DNA of 64,000 nt from Citrobacter sp. JGM124 (GTDB lineage: Bacteria; Pseudomonadota; Gammaproteobacteria; Enterobacterales; Enterobacteriaceae). The notes below the pieces were generated by a model. The model saw only the letters and a program-made list of their open reading frames with translations. It was not told the origin of the DNA and did no database searches. This document shows positions 55,084-64,000 of this stretch, piece after piece. The stretch is from NCBI RefSeq assembly GCF_018257795.1, contig NZ_JAERJD010000010.1:62001-126000 (forward strand), given 5' to 3'. The translations under genes were made by a program, and so were the position numbers. Positions within the stretch are counted from its first letter, which is position 1. The number at the start of each line of letters is the position of its first letter.

Positions 55084-55109
55084 CCCCTTTGGGCAGTTGA
55101 CCAAAGGGG
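55084..55109 (-). terminator. Hairpin after treC
   Basis: CCCCTTTGG (55084–55092) pairs perfectly with CCAAAGGGG (55101–55109) around GCAGTTGA, directly after the treC stop. It has no T-tract, so the transcript end assignment is tentative. Confidence 0.55.
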
Positions 55110-55116
55110 GAAGAGA

Positions 55117-56781
55117 TTATGACGATGATTTCTGCAGCCAGTAGACCGCTTCAAATGGGCGCAGTGTGATGTTACCTGACAGAAAGGGAGCATCCGGATA
55201 GTTGCTCATTAAGCATTCCCATTCACCACCGCTGGTGCTTTCCCATTGCTGTTCTTGCGCGCTAAGGTTAGCAGCCACCACCAGTGTCTGATCATCCCAT
55301 TGTCGACGATAACACCATAGGGCAGGGTGTTCGGGTAGATAGTCATGGTAATCACCCTGAGTAAAAATAGGCTGTGCTTTACGCAGGGTAATCAATTTTT
55401 GGTAGGCATAAAATACCGAGTCAGGATCATTCAGGGCCGCCGCCGCATTGATGTCGGGATAGTTGTGGCTAACACCAATCCAGGGGGTACCGCTGGTGAA
55501 ACCGGCCTGAGGGCTGGTATCCCACTGCATGGGCGTGCGGCTATTATCACGTGATTTACTGGCGAGTATGGCCAGTATATCTTCAGCAGAATCTCCGTCA
55601 GTACAGCGTTCAGCAAAGATATTCAGGCTCTCAACGTCCCGATATTCTTCGATGCTACAAAAATGGGGGTTAGTCATGCCCAGTTCTTCACCCTGGTAGA
55701 TATAAGGCGTGCCTTGCATGCCATGAAGTACCATTGCCAGCATTTTTGCGGAAGTTACCCGTAGCTCACCCTCATCCCCAAAACGGGAAACAATACGGGG
55801 CTGATCATGATTACACCAGAATAACGCATTCCAGGCCTGATTGTGCATTCCCTGCTGCCAGTAACTGAATAATGCTTTCAGAGCGATGTAGTCCGGTTTT
55901 GCCAGTGCCCATTTTTCACCGTCAGGATAGTCCACTTTAAGATGATGAAAGTTAAAGGTCATCGACAATTCACGGCCATCCAGGGCCGCATATTGCTGAC
56001 AGTTCTCCAGAGAAGTCGAGGACATTTCACCCACCGTCATTAAGCCCAGCGGCGTAAAGACATCCCGACTAAATTCCTGCAAAAATTCATGGATTCGTGG
56101 GCCATCGGTATAAAAACGGCGACCATCTCGTCCCTCTGTATCACTGGGGAAAGCCGTATCTTTGGAGACAAGGTTGATCACGTCAAGGCGCAGTCCGTCG
56201 ACACCTCTGTCGGCCCAGAACTCACATACTTCTTTCAGCGCACCACGTACCTGCTCATTTTCCCAGTTCAGATCAGCCTGTTCAGGCGCAAAAAGATGCA
56301 GATAATACTGGCCGCTTTCTGCATGCCAGCGCCAGGCATTACCGCCAAACTTGGAGCGCCAGTTATTCGGTGGCGTGTCGGGTGTCCCGTCACGCCAAAT
56401 ATAGAACTGACGATATGGGCTATTTTTATCCTGTGCGGATTTAAACCAACGGTGTTCGGTGGACGTATGATTAAACACCATATCCAGAATCAGGCGGATG
56501 CCTCTTTTGTGCGCCTGGGCGACCAGCTGATCAAAATCATCGAGAGTACCGTAAGCGGGATCGACCGCACAGTAGTCAGCCACGTCATAACCATTGTCAA
56601 TCTGTGGTGAGGGGTAGAATGGTGTTAGCCAGATAGCATCAATACCCAGTTTCTGGAGGTAATCAAGACGTTTAATTACCCCCTGGAGGTCGCCGGTTCC
56701 GCGCCCCGTAGTATCCTGAAAACTTTTAGGATAGACCTGATAAATAACGCCTTGTTGCCACCATGGAGAAAGGTTGTTCAT
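55117..56781 (-). CDS. treC: Trehalose-6-phosphate hydrolase TreC
   Basis: 554 residues; glycoside hydrolase family 13. GH13 conserved regions are visible: DMVFNHTS, GLRLDVINLV (nucleophile Asp), TVGEMS (acid/base Glu) and NHDQPR. It splits trehalose 6-phosphate, delivered by TreB, to glucose and glucose 6-phosphate in the cytosol. It follows treB after 31 bases. Confidence 0.97.
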   Translation of the reverse strand: MNNLSPWWQQGVIYQVYPKSFQDTTGRGTGDLQGVIKRLDYLQKLGIDAIWLTPFYPSPQIDNGYDVADYCAVDPAYGTLDDFDQLVAQAHKRGIRLILDMVFNHTSTEHRWFKSAQDKNSPYRQFYIWRDGTPDTPPNNWRSKFGGNAWRWHAESGQYYLHLFAPEQADLNWENEQVRGALKEVCEFWADRGVDGLRLDVINLVSKDTAFPSDTEGRDGRRFYTDGPRIHEFLQEFSRDVFTPLGLMTVGEMSSTSLENCQQYAALDGRELSMTFNFHHLKVDYPDGEKWALAKPDYIALKALFSYWQQGMHNQAWNALFWCNHDQPRIVSRFGDEGELRVTSAKMLAMVLHGMQGTPYIYQGEELGMTNPHFCSIEEYRDVESLNIFAERCTDGDSAEDILAILASKSRDNSRTPMQWDTSPQAGFTSGTPWIGVSHNYPDINAAAALNDPDSVFYAYQKLITLRKAQPIFTQGDYHDYLPEHPALWCYRRQWDDQTLVVAANLSAQEQQWESTSGGEWECLMSNYPDAPFLSGNITLRPFEAVYWLQKSSS

Positions 56782-56812
56782 TACGTATTCCTGCTTGTGG
56801 AAGGAAAATTAA

Positions 56813-58231
56813 TTAAGCAATATCCAGGGTTCCTGAACGGGCTTTGCGTTTATAAACAAAGCTGGTCAGGATGATGGGGATCAGGATGGCTATCACAATT
56901 GCCACCGCGTAGACTCCCCAAAAACGTGGCTGGATAGACAGGATCCCTGGCAGGCCACCAACGCCAATCCCATTTGCTAGCACACCATTTAGCCCGCACA
57001 GTAATCCCGCGATACCAGAACCGACCATCGCACATAGCATGGGAAAGCGATATTTCAGGTTGATCCCGTACATGGCTGGCTCTGTAACGCCGAGATAGGC
57101 TGAAATGGCAGCTGGGACGGAAATTTCACGTTCATTCTTTTTACGACTGCAGATGATGATGCCGACAACAGCAGAAGCCTGGGCGATGTTAGACAAGGCG
57201 ATTAATGGCCAGACCGGGGTTCCTCCCATGTTTTGCACCATCTGTAAGTCTACCGCGAGCGTCGTCTGATGGACGCCGGTAATGACCAGTGGGGCATACA
57301 GGAAACCAAACAGGGCTGCGCCGACAGGCGCAAAACTTCCGGTCATCAGGTTGCGGACAACAAAGGCGACGCCGTCACCAATCATGCGGCCGAATGGGCC
57401 AATCAAGGCATGGGCCAGGAATACGGCAATGATCAGAGAAACAACGGGAACGATAACCAGATAGAGGTAATCCGGTACAATCCGTTTCATGAATCGTTCA
57501 ATATAGGCCAGAGCAATACCGGCGAGTAATGCAGGAATAACCTGTGCCTGATAGCCGACTTTCTCAATACTGAACAGGCCAAAGTTCCAGGCCTCCGGGA
57601 TCTTGCTGCCCAGCTCATAAGCATTCATTAATTGCGGGGATACCAGGGTAATGCCCAGAACGATCCCGAGAATGGGGGTTCCGCCCAGTTTGCGTACGGT
57701 TGACCAGCAGATGCCCACTGGCAAGTAAAAGAAGATCGCCTCACCAATCAGCCACAGAAAGTTGTACATCCCTTCCATTGACGGGTACATCTGTATCAGC
57801 GTCTGTCCGTCCCGTATCGGCAAGTCACCGATGACGTTACGAAAGCCAAGGATTAAACCACCACTAATCAGTGCCGGGAGTAGCGGGAAGAAGATTTCAG
57901 CAAAGTGTGATATTAACTGCTCGTGCCATTTCATGTTCTGGCGGGCAGCCACTTTGGCTTGTTCTTTATCTTCAGCATTGTGGCCTGTTGTGGCCAGTAG
58001 TGCTTTATAATAGCTGTCGACGTTGGTACCAATGACGACCTGAAACTGACCGGCGTTGGTGAAACAGCCTTTTACCATCGATAATTCTTCAATTTCTTTT
58101 GGTCGGGCACTTTCAGGGTGGTTGAGAACAAAACGCAGTCGAGTGATGCAGTGTGTCACTGACGCGATATTCTCACGTCCTCCCACCAACTCGATTAATT
58201 TATCGATATCCTGCTGTCTGACTTTGCTCAT
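56813..58231 (-). CDS. treB: Trehalose-specific PTS enzyme IIBC TreB
   Basis: 472 residues. The EIIB domain (1–90) has the phosphocysteine Cys28 in VTHCITRLRF. The EIIC domain (about 105–465) has about ten membrane segments. It imports trehalose as trehalose 6-phosphate and needs the glucose EIIA. It forms an operon with treC, with a TreR operator upstream. Confidence 0.97.
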   Translation of the reverse strand: MSKVRQQDIDKLIELVGGRENIASVTHCITRLRFVLNHPESARPKEIEELSMVKGCFTNAGQFQVVIGTNVDSYYKALLATTGHNAEDKEQAKVAARQNMKWHEQLISHFAEIFFPLLPALISGGLILGFRNVIGDLPIRDGQTLIQMYPSMEGMYNFLWLIGEAIFFYLPVGICWSTVRKLGGTPILGIVLGITLVSPQLMNAYELGSKIPEAWNFGLFSIEKVGYQAQVIPALLAGIALAYIERFMKRIVPDYLYLVIVPVVSLIIAVFLAHALIGPFGRMIGDGVAFVVRNLMTGSFAPVGAALFGFLYAPLVITGVHQTTLAVDLQMVQNMGGTPVWPLIALSNIAQASAVVGIIICSRKKNEREISVPAAISAYLGVTEPAMYGINLKYRFPMLCAMVGSGIAGLLCGLNGVLANGIGVGGLPGILSIQPRFWGVYAVAIVIAILIPIILTSFVYKRKARSGTLDIA

Positions 58232-58298
58232 ATAAGGTTACCTGGCTTATATAACTATTTATTTATTCAGCTTAGCGGGTGATTGCGTTTTTATGAAT

Positions 58299-58310
58299 GG
58301 GAACGTTCCC
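58299..58310. promoter_or_regulatory. TreR operator upstream of treBC
   Basis: The perfect palindrome GGGAACGTTCCC lies 68 bases upstream of the treB start, in the treR–treB gap. It has the form of the E. coli TreR site. TreR bound to trehalose 6-phosphate would release it. Confidence 0.85.
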
Positions 58311-58349
58311 GTTCTTCGGTCAAGATCACAATAAAGTGATCTTTATCGC

Positions 58350-59297
58350 TTACTGTAGCCGGCCAGGGATCACTATCTGGTGCAATTCTTTTTGCCGGGA
58401 AACTTGACCAATGAGTTGTAAGGCCGCCCGGCGTCCCGCTTCGGCATAACCGGGGTCAACGGCAATAATCTCCGGGTGAAGGAATGACATCAGGGGAGTA
58501 TTACCAACACTGGCAAGCTGAATATCATTTCTCTGGTTTTGATGTAAGTACTTGCTAACACCAAGAGCAAGAGTATCTGTAGCACAGACCAGGGCGGTTG
58601 TTTCAGGCGTCAGGACTTGGGCGGCGTGTTCATAACCTTGCTTCATCGCCAGGCCCGAGAGCACCCAATGGGGAGCAAGTTGCTGTTGCTGACAAAAATC
58701 AAGGTAAGCCTGGTGGCGACGTAAACCGGTTGTGATATCTGAATGAGGAACCCCAAGAAAGCTGATATGGCGATGCCCCCGTGCATAGAGCGCTGACATC
58801 AGCAAGCGAATCGCGCCTTCGTCGTCATAACAGACGGAGGCAAATCCTGGGGCATCCCGTGTCATTAATACCAGTGATGACCGCCAGGGTTGCAGCATTT
58901 TTTCTGTGATACCACTAAAGCCAAACAGAATGACGCCATCGACATGGCGGCGCTGCAAAATACCCAAATGTTCAGCCACTTTCTCTGCGGAGAACTGGCT
59001 TTCCATCATAATGGGGTCATAACCTTCAGCATAGAAGTGGGGCAGCATCGTTTGTACAGCTAAGTTCTCAGAGAGTGAGTCCAGACGAGTCACAATGATG
59101 GCCACCACTTTATCACTCTGGTTCCGCATGGCGCGCGCGGAACGAGAAGGTGCAAAATTATGTTGTTGCATCACAGCTTCAATACGCTCACGCGTGCTGG
59201 CACTCACGCCACTTTCGTTGTTGAGGACGCGAGAAACTGTCGACTTGCCAACACCGCTCAGACGAGCAATATCTTTTATTGTAAGGCGGTTCTGCAT
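58350..59297 (-). CDS. treR: Trehalose operon repressor TreR
   Basis: 315 residues, the E. coli length; LacI family. The HTH is at the N-terminus (MQNRLTIKDIARLSGVGKST), followed by the hinge helix and the periplasmic-binding-protein-like effector domain. It represses treBC and is induced by trehalose 6-phosphate. Same strand and upstream of treB. Confidence 0.96.
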   Translation of the reverse strand: MQNRLTIKDIARLSGVGKSTVSRVLNNESGVSASTRERIEAVMQQHNFAPSRSARAMRNQSDKVVAIIVTRLDSLSENLAVQTMLPHFYAEGYDPIMMESQFSAEKVAEHLGILQRRHVDGVILFGFSGITEKMLQPWRSSLVLMTRDAPGFASVCYDDEGAIRLLMSALYARGHRHISFLGVPHSDITTGLRRHQAYLDFCQQQQLAPHWVLSGLAMKQGYEHAAQVLTPETTALVCATDTLALGVSKYLHQNQRNDIQLASVGNTPLMSFLHPEIIAVDPGYAEAGRRAALQLIGQVSRQKELHQIVIPGRLQ

Positions 59298-59739
59298 AGG
59301 TTTCTTCTCAACATATTCTGGTGGTTCCTGAGTGATGTTTATCTACTTTTTCTGGTGGAAGTGTGTTTTTTCCTGGGCAGGAAAGTGTCTGGCTCGTCTT
59401 GTATTGTATCTCTTCTCGTTCACTGATTACCGTGAATTTAACTGTAGCCTAAATAAGTCAGTTTCCTTGTACACATATGGAGATAACTGATGGGCAAGGT
59501 TGTGCGATCAGCAAGCGACCTTGAACGAGTCAGGGCTGATTTATGAATATGATGGCATCGCCTGTATGATTTTCACTCATGCCAGTAAATCGCAACGGAT
59601 CAATTAACTCAGGCGTCGTTTCACTTTCCGTGCATTGCGGAAGCCTGTTCACATGTGGGAAATGATCAGATGATCACGGATGCCCGATTAACCCCCAGGG
59701 CGATACAGACACTGGGGGTTGGGGGTATGAAGGGTATGA
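59298..59739. other. Gap between ridA and treR
   Basis: 442 bases without a supportable gene. The treR promoter must lie near 59300–59400. At 59690–59720, AACCCCCAG pairs with CTGGGGGTT, a hairpin about 20 bases beyond the ridA stop that may define the ridA transcript end although no T-run follows. Confidence 0.5.
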
Positions 59740-60126
59740 CTAGCGACGAACGGCGATCGCTTCGATTTCGATCTTCACATCTTTCGGCAGACGCGCAACT
59801 TCAACGCAAGAACGTGCCGGGAATGGCGCATGGTGCTCATTGAAGAAGGCTTCATAGGTTGCGTTCACGGTCGCGAAATCATTGAGGTCTTTCACAAACA
59901 CGGTGGTTTTTACAATGTTGCCGACTTTCAGACCCGCCGCTTCAACGATCGCTTTAACGTTTTCCAGTGACTGACGTGCCTGGGCTGCAACATCATCAGG
60001 TACTGTACCAGTGCTTGGATCAACCGGGATCTGGCCGGAAGTGATTATCATGCTGCCAAGATCAACACCCTGAACATAAGGACCAATCGCGGCTGGGGCA
60101 TTTTCTGTGCTAATAATGTGAGACAT
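59740..60126 (-). CDS. ridA: Enamine/imine deaminase RidA
   Basis: 128 residues; YjgF/YER057c/UK114 family. The trimer-active-site arginine is in FPARSCVEVARLPKD, with the conserved GPYVQGVDLG and TSGQIPVDP segments. It hydrolyses reactive 2-aminoacrylate-type intermediates, protecting PLP enzymes. It follows pyrI on the same strand, as in E. coli. Confidence 0.97.
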   Translation of the reverse strand: MSHIISTENAPAAIGPYVQGVDLGSMIITSGQIPVDPSTGTVPDDVAAQARQSLENVKAIVEAAGLKVGNIVKTTVFVKDLNDFATVNATYEAFFNEHHAPFPARSCVEVARLPKDVKIEIEAIAVRR

Positions 60127-60260
60127 TTTTCTTCCTCAGTTGGCAGGTCGGGCAGACACGAGATAGTCTGCCGCATGAAACAGTAAACGGATTTCAGTCT
60201 GTTTACCTGAAAATTCCCCATTATTATAGAGGAGGATGCTTCATTGTCATTAGTGCCAGA

Positions 60261-60722
60261 TCAATCCGCCAGCACAACATGGTGCGCAAACTCTTTCTCG
60301 CAATACTTGCACTTAAGGCTAATTTCTTCAGCCCGCTTTTTGACGGAAAAGTAGGATGCTACCGGTTCATTATGGCTAATGCAGTTACTGTTCGGGCAGC
60401 GTAGTACATTCTCAATATACAGGGGCAAGCTCGGACGGCTTTTACCGACCACTTCATACTCATCAATACGGTTTACGGTAGCCTGGGGGGCATAGAGTGC
60501 CAGCTGATTGACCTGATCATCCGTCAGAAAGGTATTTTCTATTTTGATCAGATCCTTGCGCCCTTGTTCACGGGATGGCAAATTCAGGCCAATAGTAATG
60601 CGTTGGTCAGTCTTGGTGAGCTGAAACAGAGTCAGTAGCTTAAAACCCACCTGCGCCGGGATATGATCGATAACGGTCCCGCGCTTGATAGCTTCAACTT
60701 GTAATTTATTATCATGCGTCAT
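60261..60722 (-). CDS. pyrI: Aspartate carbamoyltransferase regulatory chain PyrI
   Basis: 153 residues. The N-terminal nucleotide-binding domain starts [16 protein letters not shown]. The zinc domain has four cysteines in CPNSNC and CKYC. It gives CTP/ATP allostery to PyrB. It starts 16 bases after pyrB. Confidence 0.97.
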   Translation of the reverse strand: MTHDNKLQVEAIKRGTVIDHIPAQVGFKLLTLFQLTKTDQRITIGLNLPSREQGRKDLIKIENTFLTDDQVNQLALYAPQATVNRIDEYEVVGKSRPSLPLYIENVLRCPNSNCISHNEPVASYFSVKKRAEEISLKCKYCEKEFAHHVVLAD

Positions 60723-60738
60723 TTTTCTGTCCTCTCAC

Positions 60739-61671
60739 TCAAACCAGTTCGCTATTCAACACCAGGGCCAGGAGAGCCTGGCGAGCAAAAATACCGTTAC
60801 CCGCCTGCTGGAAGTACCAGGCATGAGGGGTTTTGTCCACATCGGTGGCTATCTCGTCAATACGCGGCAGGGGATGCAGCACTTTCATATTGGCACGAGC
60901 CCCATCGAGGTCTGCGGCTCGCAGGACAAACTGCGCCTTAACATTGGCATATTCAGAAGGATCAAGCCGCTCTCTTTGTACCCGGGTCATATAGAGAATA
61001 TCCAGTGAGTCGACCACCTCATTAATGGAGGCGTGACAGCTCCAGGAAATCCCTTTTTCATCCAGCATATCGAGAATATATTGCGGCATCGCCAGGGCTG
61101 ATGGGGCAATGAAATAGAACCGATTCCCTTCAAACTTAGCCAGTGCTTGTGCTAAAGAATGTACAGTACGGCCGTACTTCAAATCGCCGACCATGGCGAT
61201 ATTCAGGTTTTCAAGGCGACCCTGGGTTTCCTGAATAGTAAACAAATCCAGCAAGGTTTGTGTGGGGTGCTGATTGGCACCATCCCCGGCATTAACCACC
61301 GGAATATTCCCGGCAAACTCTGTTGCCAGCCTGGCAGCCCCTTCCTGCGGATGGCGCATCACAATCGCATCCACATAGGTGCCGATAACCGAGATGGTGT
61401 CCGCCAGCGTTTCTCCCTTTTTGCCCAGAGAAGTATTACTGCTGTCAGAAAAACCGACGACGGAGGCTCCCAGCCGATGTATTGCCGTTTCAAAAGAGAG
61501 TCGGGTTCGGGTTGACGCTTCAAAAAAACAGCTGGCGATCACCTTGTGCTTAAGCAGTTCTGGCTGAGGGTTAGCCTTCAGCTTTGCCGCGGTCGTCAGG
61601 GCCAGTTCCAGTTCATCGCGGCTGAGATCATTAATGGAAATGATGTGTTTCTTATAGAGTGGATTTGTCAT
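60739..61671 (-). CDS. pyrB: Aspartate carbamoyltransferase catalytic chain PyrB
   Basis: 310 residues from the ATG at 61669–61671 ([15 protein letters not shown]); the frame is open to 61716 but that stretch lies in the attenuator leader. Carbamoyl phosphate-binding STRTR ([13 protein letters not shown]) and HPLPR are present. It catalyses the committed step of pyrimidine synthesis. It is controlled by pyrL-type attenuation. Confidence 0.98.
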   Translation of the reverse strand: MTNPLYKKHIISINDLSRDELELALTTAAKLKANPQPELLKHKVIASCFFEASTRTRLSFETAIHRLGASVVGFSDSSNTSLGKKGETLADTISVIGTYVDAIVMRHPQEGAARLATEFAGNIPVVNAGDGANQHPTQTLLDLFTIQETQGRLENLNIAMVGDLKYGRTVHSLAQALAKFEGNRFYFIAPSALAMPQYILDMLDEKGISWSCHASINEVVDSLDILYMTRVQRERLDPSEYANVKAQFVLRAADLDGARANMKVLHPLPRIDEIATDVDKTPHAWYFQQAGNGIFARQALLALVLNSELV

Positions 61672-61699
61672 ATTAATCTCCTGTCCTCGGGCGATGAAC

Positions 61700-61727
61700 A
61701 AAAAAAAGCCCCTCATTGAGGGGCTTT
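61700..61727 (-). terminator. pyrBI attenuator
   Basis: On the minus strand AAAGCCCCTC pairs with GAGGGGCTTT, followed by T7, between pyrL and pyrB. The pyrL stop codon (61726–61728) falls at the base of the stem, so a ribosome closely following polymerase would prevent hairpin formation, as in E. coli UTP-sensitive attenuation. Confidence 0.92.
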
Positions 61728-61821
61728 AGCAATCAGAATAGAAGCCATGGAAGAATAATGACGGGGCAACATCGTCAACTCGACGACAGGGTGTAACTGT
61801 TTTTTGTACACAATGACCCAT
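61726..61821 (-). CDS. pyrL: pyrBI leader peptide PyrL
   Basis: 31 codons starting MGHCVQKTVTPCRRVDD and ending FYSDC, with AGGAGG a few bases upstream. The E. coli leader has 44 codons, so this one is shorter, but position, strong ribosome site, pyrimidine-rich sequence before the hairpin and stop inside the attenuator identify it. Confidence 0.88.
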   Translation of the reverse strand: MGHCVQKTVTPCRRVDDVAPSLFFHGFYSDC

Positions 61822-61846
61822 ACTTCCTCCTGGCAAATTGTGGCGC

Positions 61847-61874
61847 ATTATACTCGGGTGTTTTTTCACTGCAA
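61847..61874 (-). promoter_or_regulatory. Promoter of pyrLBI
   Basis: On the minus strand a perfect −10 TATAAT (61847–61852) is preceded 16 bases upstream by TTGCAG (61869–61874). The probable initial transcript begins AATTTG shortly after, the same start region that gives UTP-sensitive reiterative transcription in E. coli pyrBI. Confidence 0.75.
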
Positions 61875-62110
61875 TAGGTTTATTAAGACTTTTTGAATCT
61901 GTAGCAATCGGTTGCAATAACTGAAATACCGCCACTTTTGCTTATCCTGCAAAATGTGACGTTTGCCTCTGAATAGAGACCAGAACCCGGTTTTCACCCT
62001 ACGACCTGCTGGCTGGGGGCGGATTCTCACCATGTTGTGATTTTTTACCTTCTTATGATCGGCGTCGCTGGTACCTTCATAAATAACCGCGCTAGAATTA
62101 ATAAACTTAA

Positions 62111-62590
<480 letters not shown>

Positions 62591-62606
62591 TGCCGTCAGA
62601 GTGGGG

Positions 62607-62634
62607 CCCGTCCTCTCCCTGAGGAGAGGACGGG
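62607..62634. terminator. Strong hairpin between convergent tabA and argI
   Basis: A perfect 12-bp stem (CCCGTCCTCTCC with GGAGAGGACGGG) closes a CTGA tetraloop. It is placed where two convergent genes end. No T-tract follows on either strand. Confidence 0.6.
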
Positions 62635-62639
62635 CGGAA

Positions 62640-63650
62640 TTAAAATCCCGGGGCTAACGTCGCCACCATCACCGCTTTAATGGTATGCATGCGGTTCTCT
62701 GCCTGAGAGAATACCACGCTGTGCGCAGACTCAAAGACATCATCAGTCACTTCCATACCCTCATGTAGGTCGAAGTCCTCCGCCATTTGTTTGCCGAGGG
62801 TCGTTTTTTCATCATGGAAAGCCGGCAGACAGTGCAGGAACTTCACCTGAGGATTGCCGGTCAGTGCCAGCATCTGCTGGTTGACTTGATAAGGACGTAG
62901 CAGGGCGATACGTTCAGCCCATTTTTCTTTCGGCTCGCCCATGGACACCCAAACATCGGTGTAGATAAAATCAGCGCCGTTTACGCCTGCCGCAATGTCT
63001 TCAGTCAGGGTTATTTTCCCCCCACGCTGGGTGGCAAGCTCACGACACTGATTGACCAGTTCGGTATTTGGCCAGCAATCTTTAGGGGCGACCAGGCGAA
63101 GATCAAGACCGGTCAATGCGGCTGCTTCCAGCATGGAATTCCCCATGTTATTGCGCGCATCCCCCACATAAGCCAGGGTCATCTGTTGAAACGTTTTGCC
63201 GGGTAAATATTCCTGCATGGTCAGCAGGTCAGCCAGTAGCTGGGTGGGGTGAAACTCGTTGGTCAGACCATTCCAGACGGGAACCCCAGCATATTCAGCC
63301 AGCGTTTCAACGATCTCCTGACCATATCCCCGATACTGAATACCATCATATATCCGCCCTAATACTCTGGCGGTATCTTTTATTGATTCTTTATGTCCAA
63401 TTTGGCTGCCACTGGGGCCAAGCCAGGTGACACGGGCCCCCTGGTCATAAGCGGCAACTTCGAAAGAGCAGCGAGTTCTGGTCGAATCTTTTTCGAAGAT
63501 GAGCGCAATGTTTTTCCCTGTAAGATTTTGATTTTCAACTCCTTCTTTTTTGTCTTTTTTTAACTTAGCAGACAGGAGCAGTAATTCGTCAAGCTGGGCG
63601 GGGGTAAAATCGAGCAGTCTGAGAAAGTGTTTCTGATAAAAGTGACTCAT
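62640..63650 (-). CDS. argI: Ornithine carbamoyltransferase
   Basis: 336 residues from the ATG at 63648–63650 ([15 protein letters not shown]), preceded by GAGG; the frame is open to 63668. Carbamoyl phosphate-binding STRTR ([12 protein letters not shown]), the HPTQ loop and the catalytic HCLP are present. It makes citrulline for arginine synthesis. Two ARG boxes lie at its promoter. The name argI follows position beside rraB; argF would be equally valid in a one-copy genome. Confidence 0.97.
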   Translation of the reverse strand: MSHFYQKHFLRLLDFTPAQLDELLLLSAKLKKDKKEGVENQNLTGKNIALIFEKDSTRTRCSFEVAAYDQGARVTWLGPSGSQIGHKESIKDTARVLGRIYDGIQYRGYGQEIVETLAEYAGVPVWNGLTNEFHPTQLLADLLTMQEYLPGKTFQQMTLAYVGDARNNMGNSMLEAAALTGLDLRLVAPKDCWPNTELVNQCRELATQRGGKITLTEDIAAGVNGADFIYTDVWVSMGEPKEKWAERIALLRPYQVNQQMLALTGNPQVKFLHCLPAFHDEKTTLGKQMAEDFDLHEGMEVTDDVFESAHSVVFSQAENRMHTIKAVMVATLAPGF

Positions 63651-63677
63651 TTTGACCTCACATGGCACACGCCGTAA

Positions 63678-63716
63678 ATTGAATTAAAATTCAATTTATA
63701 TGTATGAATATTCAAT
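63678..63716 (-). promoter_or_regulatory. Two ARG boxes (ArgR operator) upstream of argI
   Basis: ATTGAATTAAAATTCAAT (63678–63695) is a full match to the ArgR box pattern TGAATwwwwATTCA. Three bases on, TATGTATGAATATTCAAT (63699–63716) is a second, less perfect box. The 3-bp spacing is that of ArgR hexamer sites in E. coli. Confidence 0.9.
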
Positions 63717-63815
63717 TGCAAGCCCGGGGGAGAAATCTTTGCCGGGAAAGGTGGAGGCAGACCGCGACGTATGTGAGAATAAGCACCATGTGCCGATACA
63801 TGTGAGGACAGGATC

Positions 63816-64000
63816 ATGGCAAATTCAGAACAGCTAGAAGAGCAGCGAGAAGAGACCCGTTTAATTATTGAAGAACTTCTGGAAGATGGTAGTGATCCAG
63901 ATGCACTTTACACCATTGAACATCATCTTTCCGCTGATGATTTTGAAACGCTTGAAAAGGCGGCAGTAGAAGCCTTTAAACTGGGCTATGAAGTGACAGA
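63816..64000 (+). CDS. rraB: Ribonuclease E inhibitor RraB (5' part, cut by window edge)
   Basis: The first 61 codons are visible ([20 protein letters not shown]), nearly identical to E. coli RraB. RraB binds RNase E and alters its mRNA targets. TGTGAGGACAGG supplies the ribosome site. The rest is outside the window. Confidence 0.96.
   Translation, partial: MANSEQLEEQREETRLIIEELLEDGSDPDALYTIEHHLSADDFETLEKAAVEAFKLGYEVT

Overview
The window is a chromosomal stretch from a member of the Enterobacterales. Almost every protein can be lined up, often at the same length, with its E. coli counterpart, and gene order follows the ptsN–rpoN–lpt–mla–murA, rplU–obgE, greA–ftsH–glmM–secG, rimP–nusA–infB–rpsO–pnp–deaD–mtr, ubiVU–ubiT, nrdDG–tre and pyrBI–argI–rraB blocks. 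It is not E. coli: pmrAB (basRS) sits directly behind dacB, leuU and metY are adjacent with no argG between them, and the pnp/yhb block is joined to the nrdDG/tre/pyr block, which lies elsewhere in E. coli. Moderate base composition and this order suit a Hafnia-, Budvicia- or Yersinia-like relative; the genus cannot be fixed by eye.

Layout. 1–6.8 kb (minus strand): ptsN (partial), hpf, rpoN, lptB, lptA, lptC, kdsC, kdsD, yrbG, covering nitrogen-PTS, sigma-54, ribosome hibernation, Kdo synthesis and LPS export. 7–11.8 kb (plus): mlaFEDCB phospholipid transport, ibaG, murA. 11.9–12.5 kb: AT-rich gap with a strong hairpin. 12.5–14.1 kb (minus): sfsB, ispB. 14.3–17.2 kb (plus): rplU, rpmA, yhbE, obgE. 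17.2–20.4 kb (minus): dacB–pmrA–pmrB, tightly packed. 20.6–27.5 kb: greA, yhbY, rlmE, ftsH, folP, glmM, secG and two tRNAs. 27.7–41.1 kb (plus): rimP, nusA, infB, rbfA, truB, rpsO, pnp, nlpI, the microprotein gene yrbN, deaD and mtr, a translation/RNA-decay cluster. 41.1–46.2 kb: yhbW, ubiV, ubiU, ubiT, yhbS, yhbQ, yhbP. 46.3–50.6 kb: one very AT-rich 1444-codon orphan gene. 51–64 kb: tqsA, nrdG, nrdD, treC, treB, treR, ridA, pyrI, pyrB, pyrL, tabA, argI and the start of rraB.

The one clearly accessory element is the 4.3-kb gene at 46312–50646. It encodes a large, non-Sec, one-transmembrane-segment protein ending in an HEAIH zinc-protease motif immediately followed by a GSPEDYLY stretch. This resembles the HExxH + GTxDxxY arrangement of aspzincin (M35-like) metallopeptidases found at the ends of large bacterial toxins. 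It lies exactly where two normally separate conserved blocks meet and is the best candidate for an undescribed system here.

Regulatory sequences that can be read directly include a TrpR-type operator at mtr, paired NrdR boxes at nrdDG, a TreR operator at treBC, the complete pyrBI control region (promoter, pyrL leader, attenuator), two ARG boxes at argI, and several intrinsic terminators.
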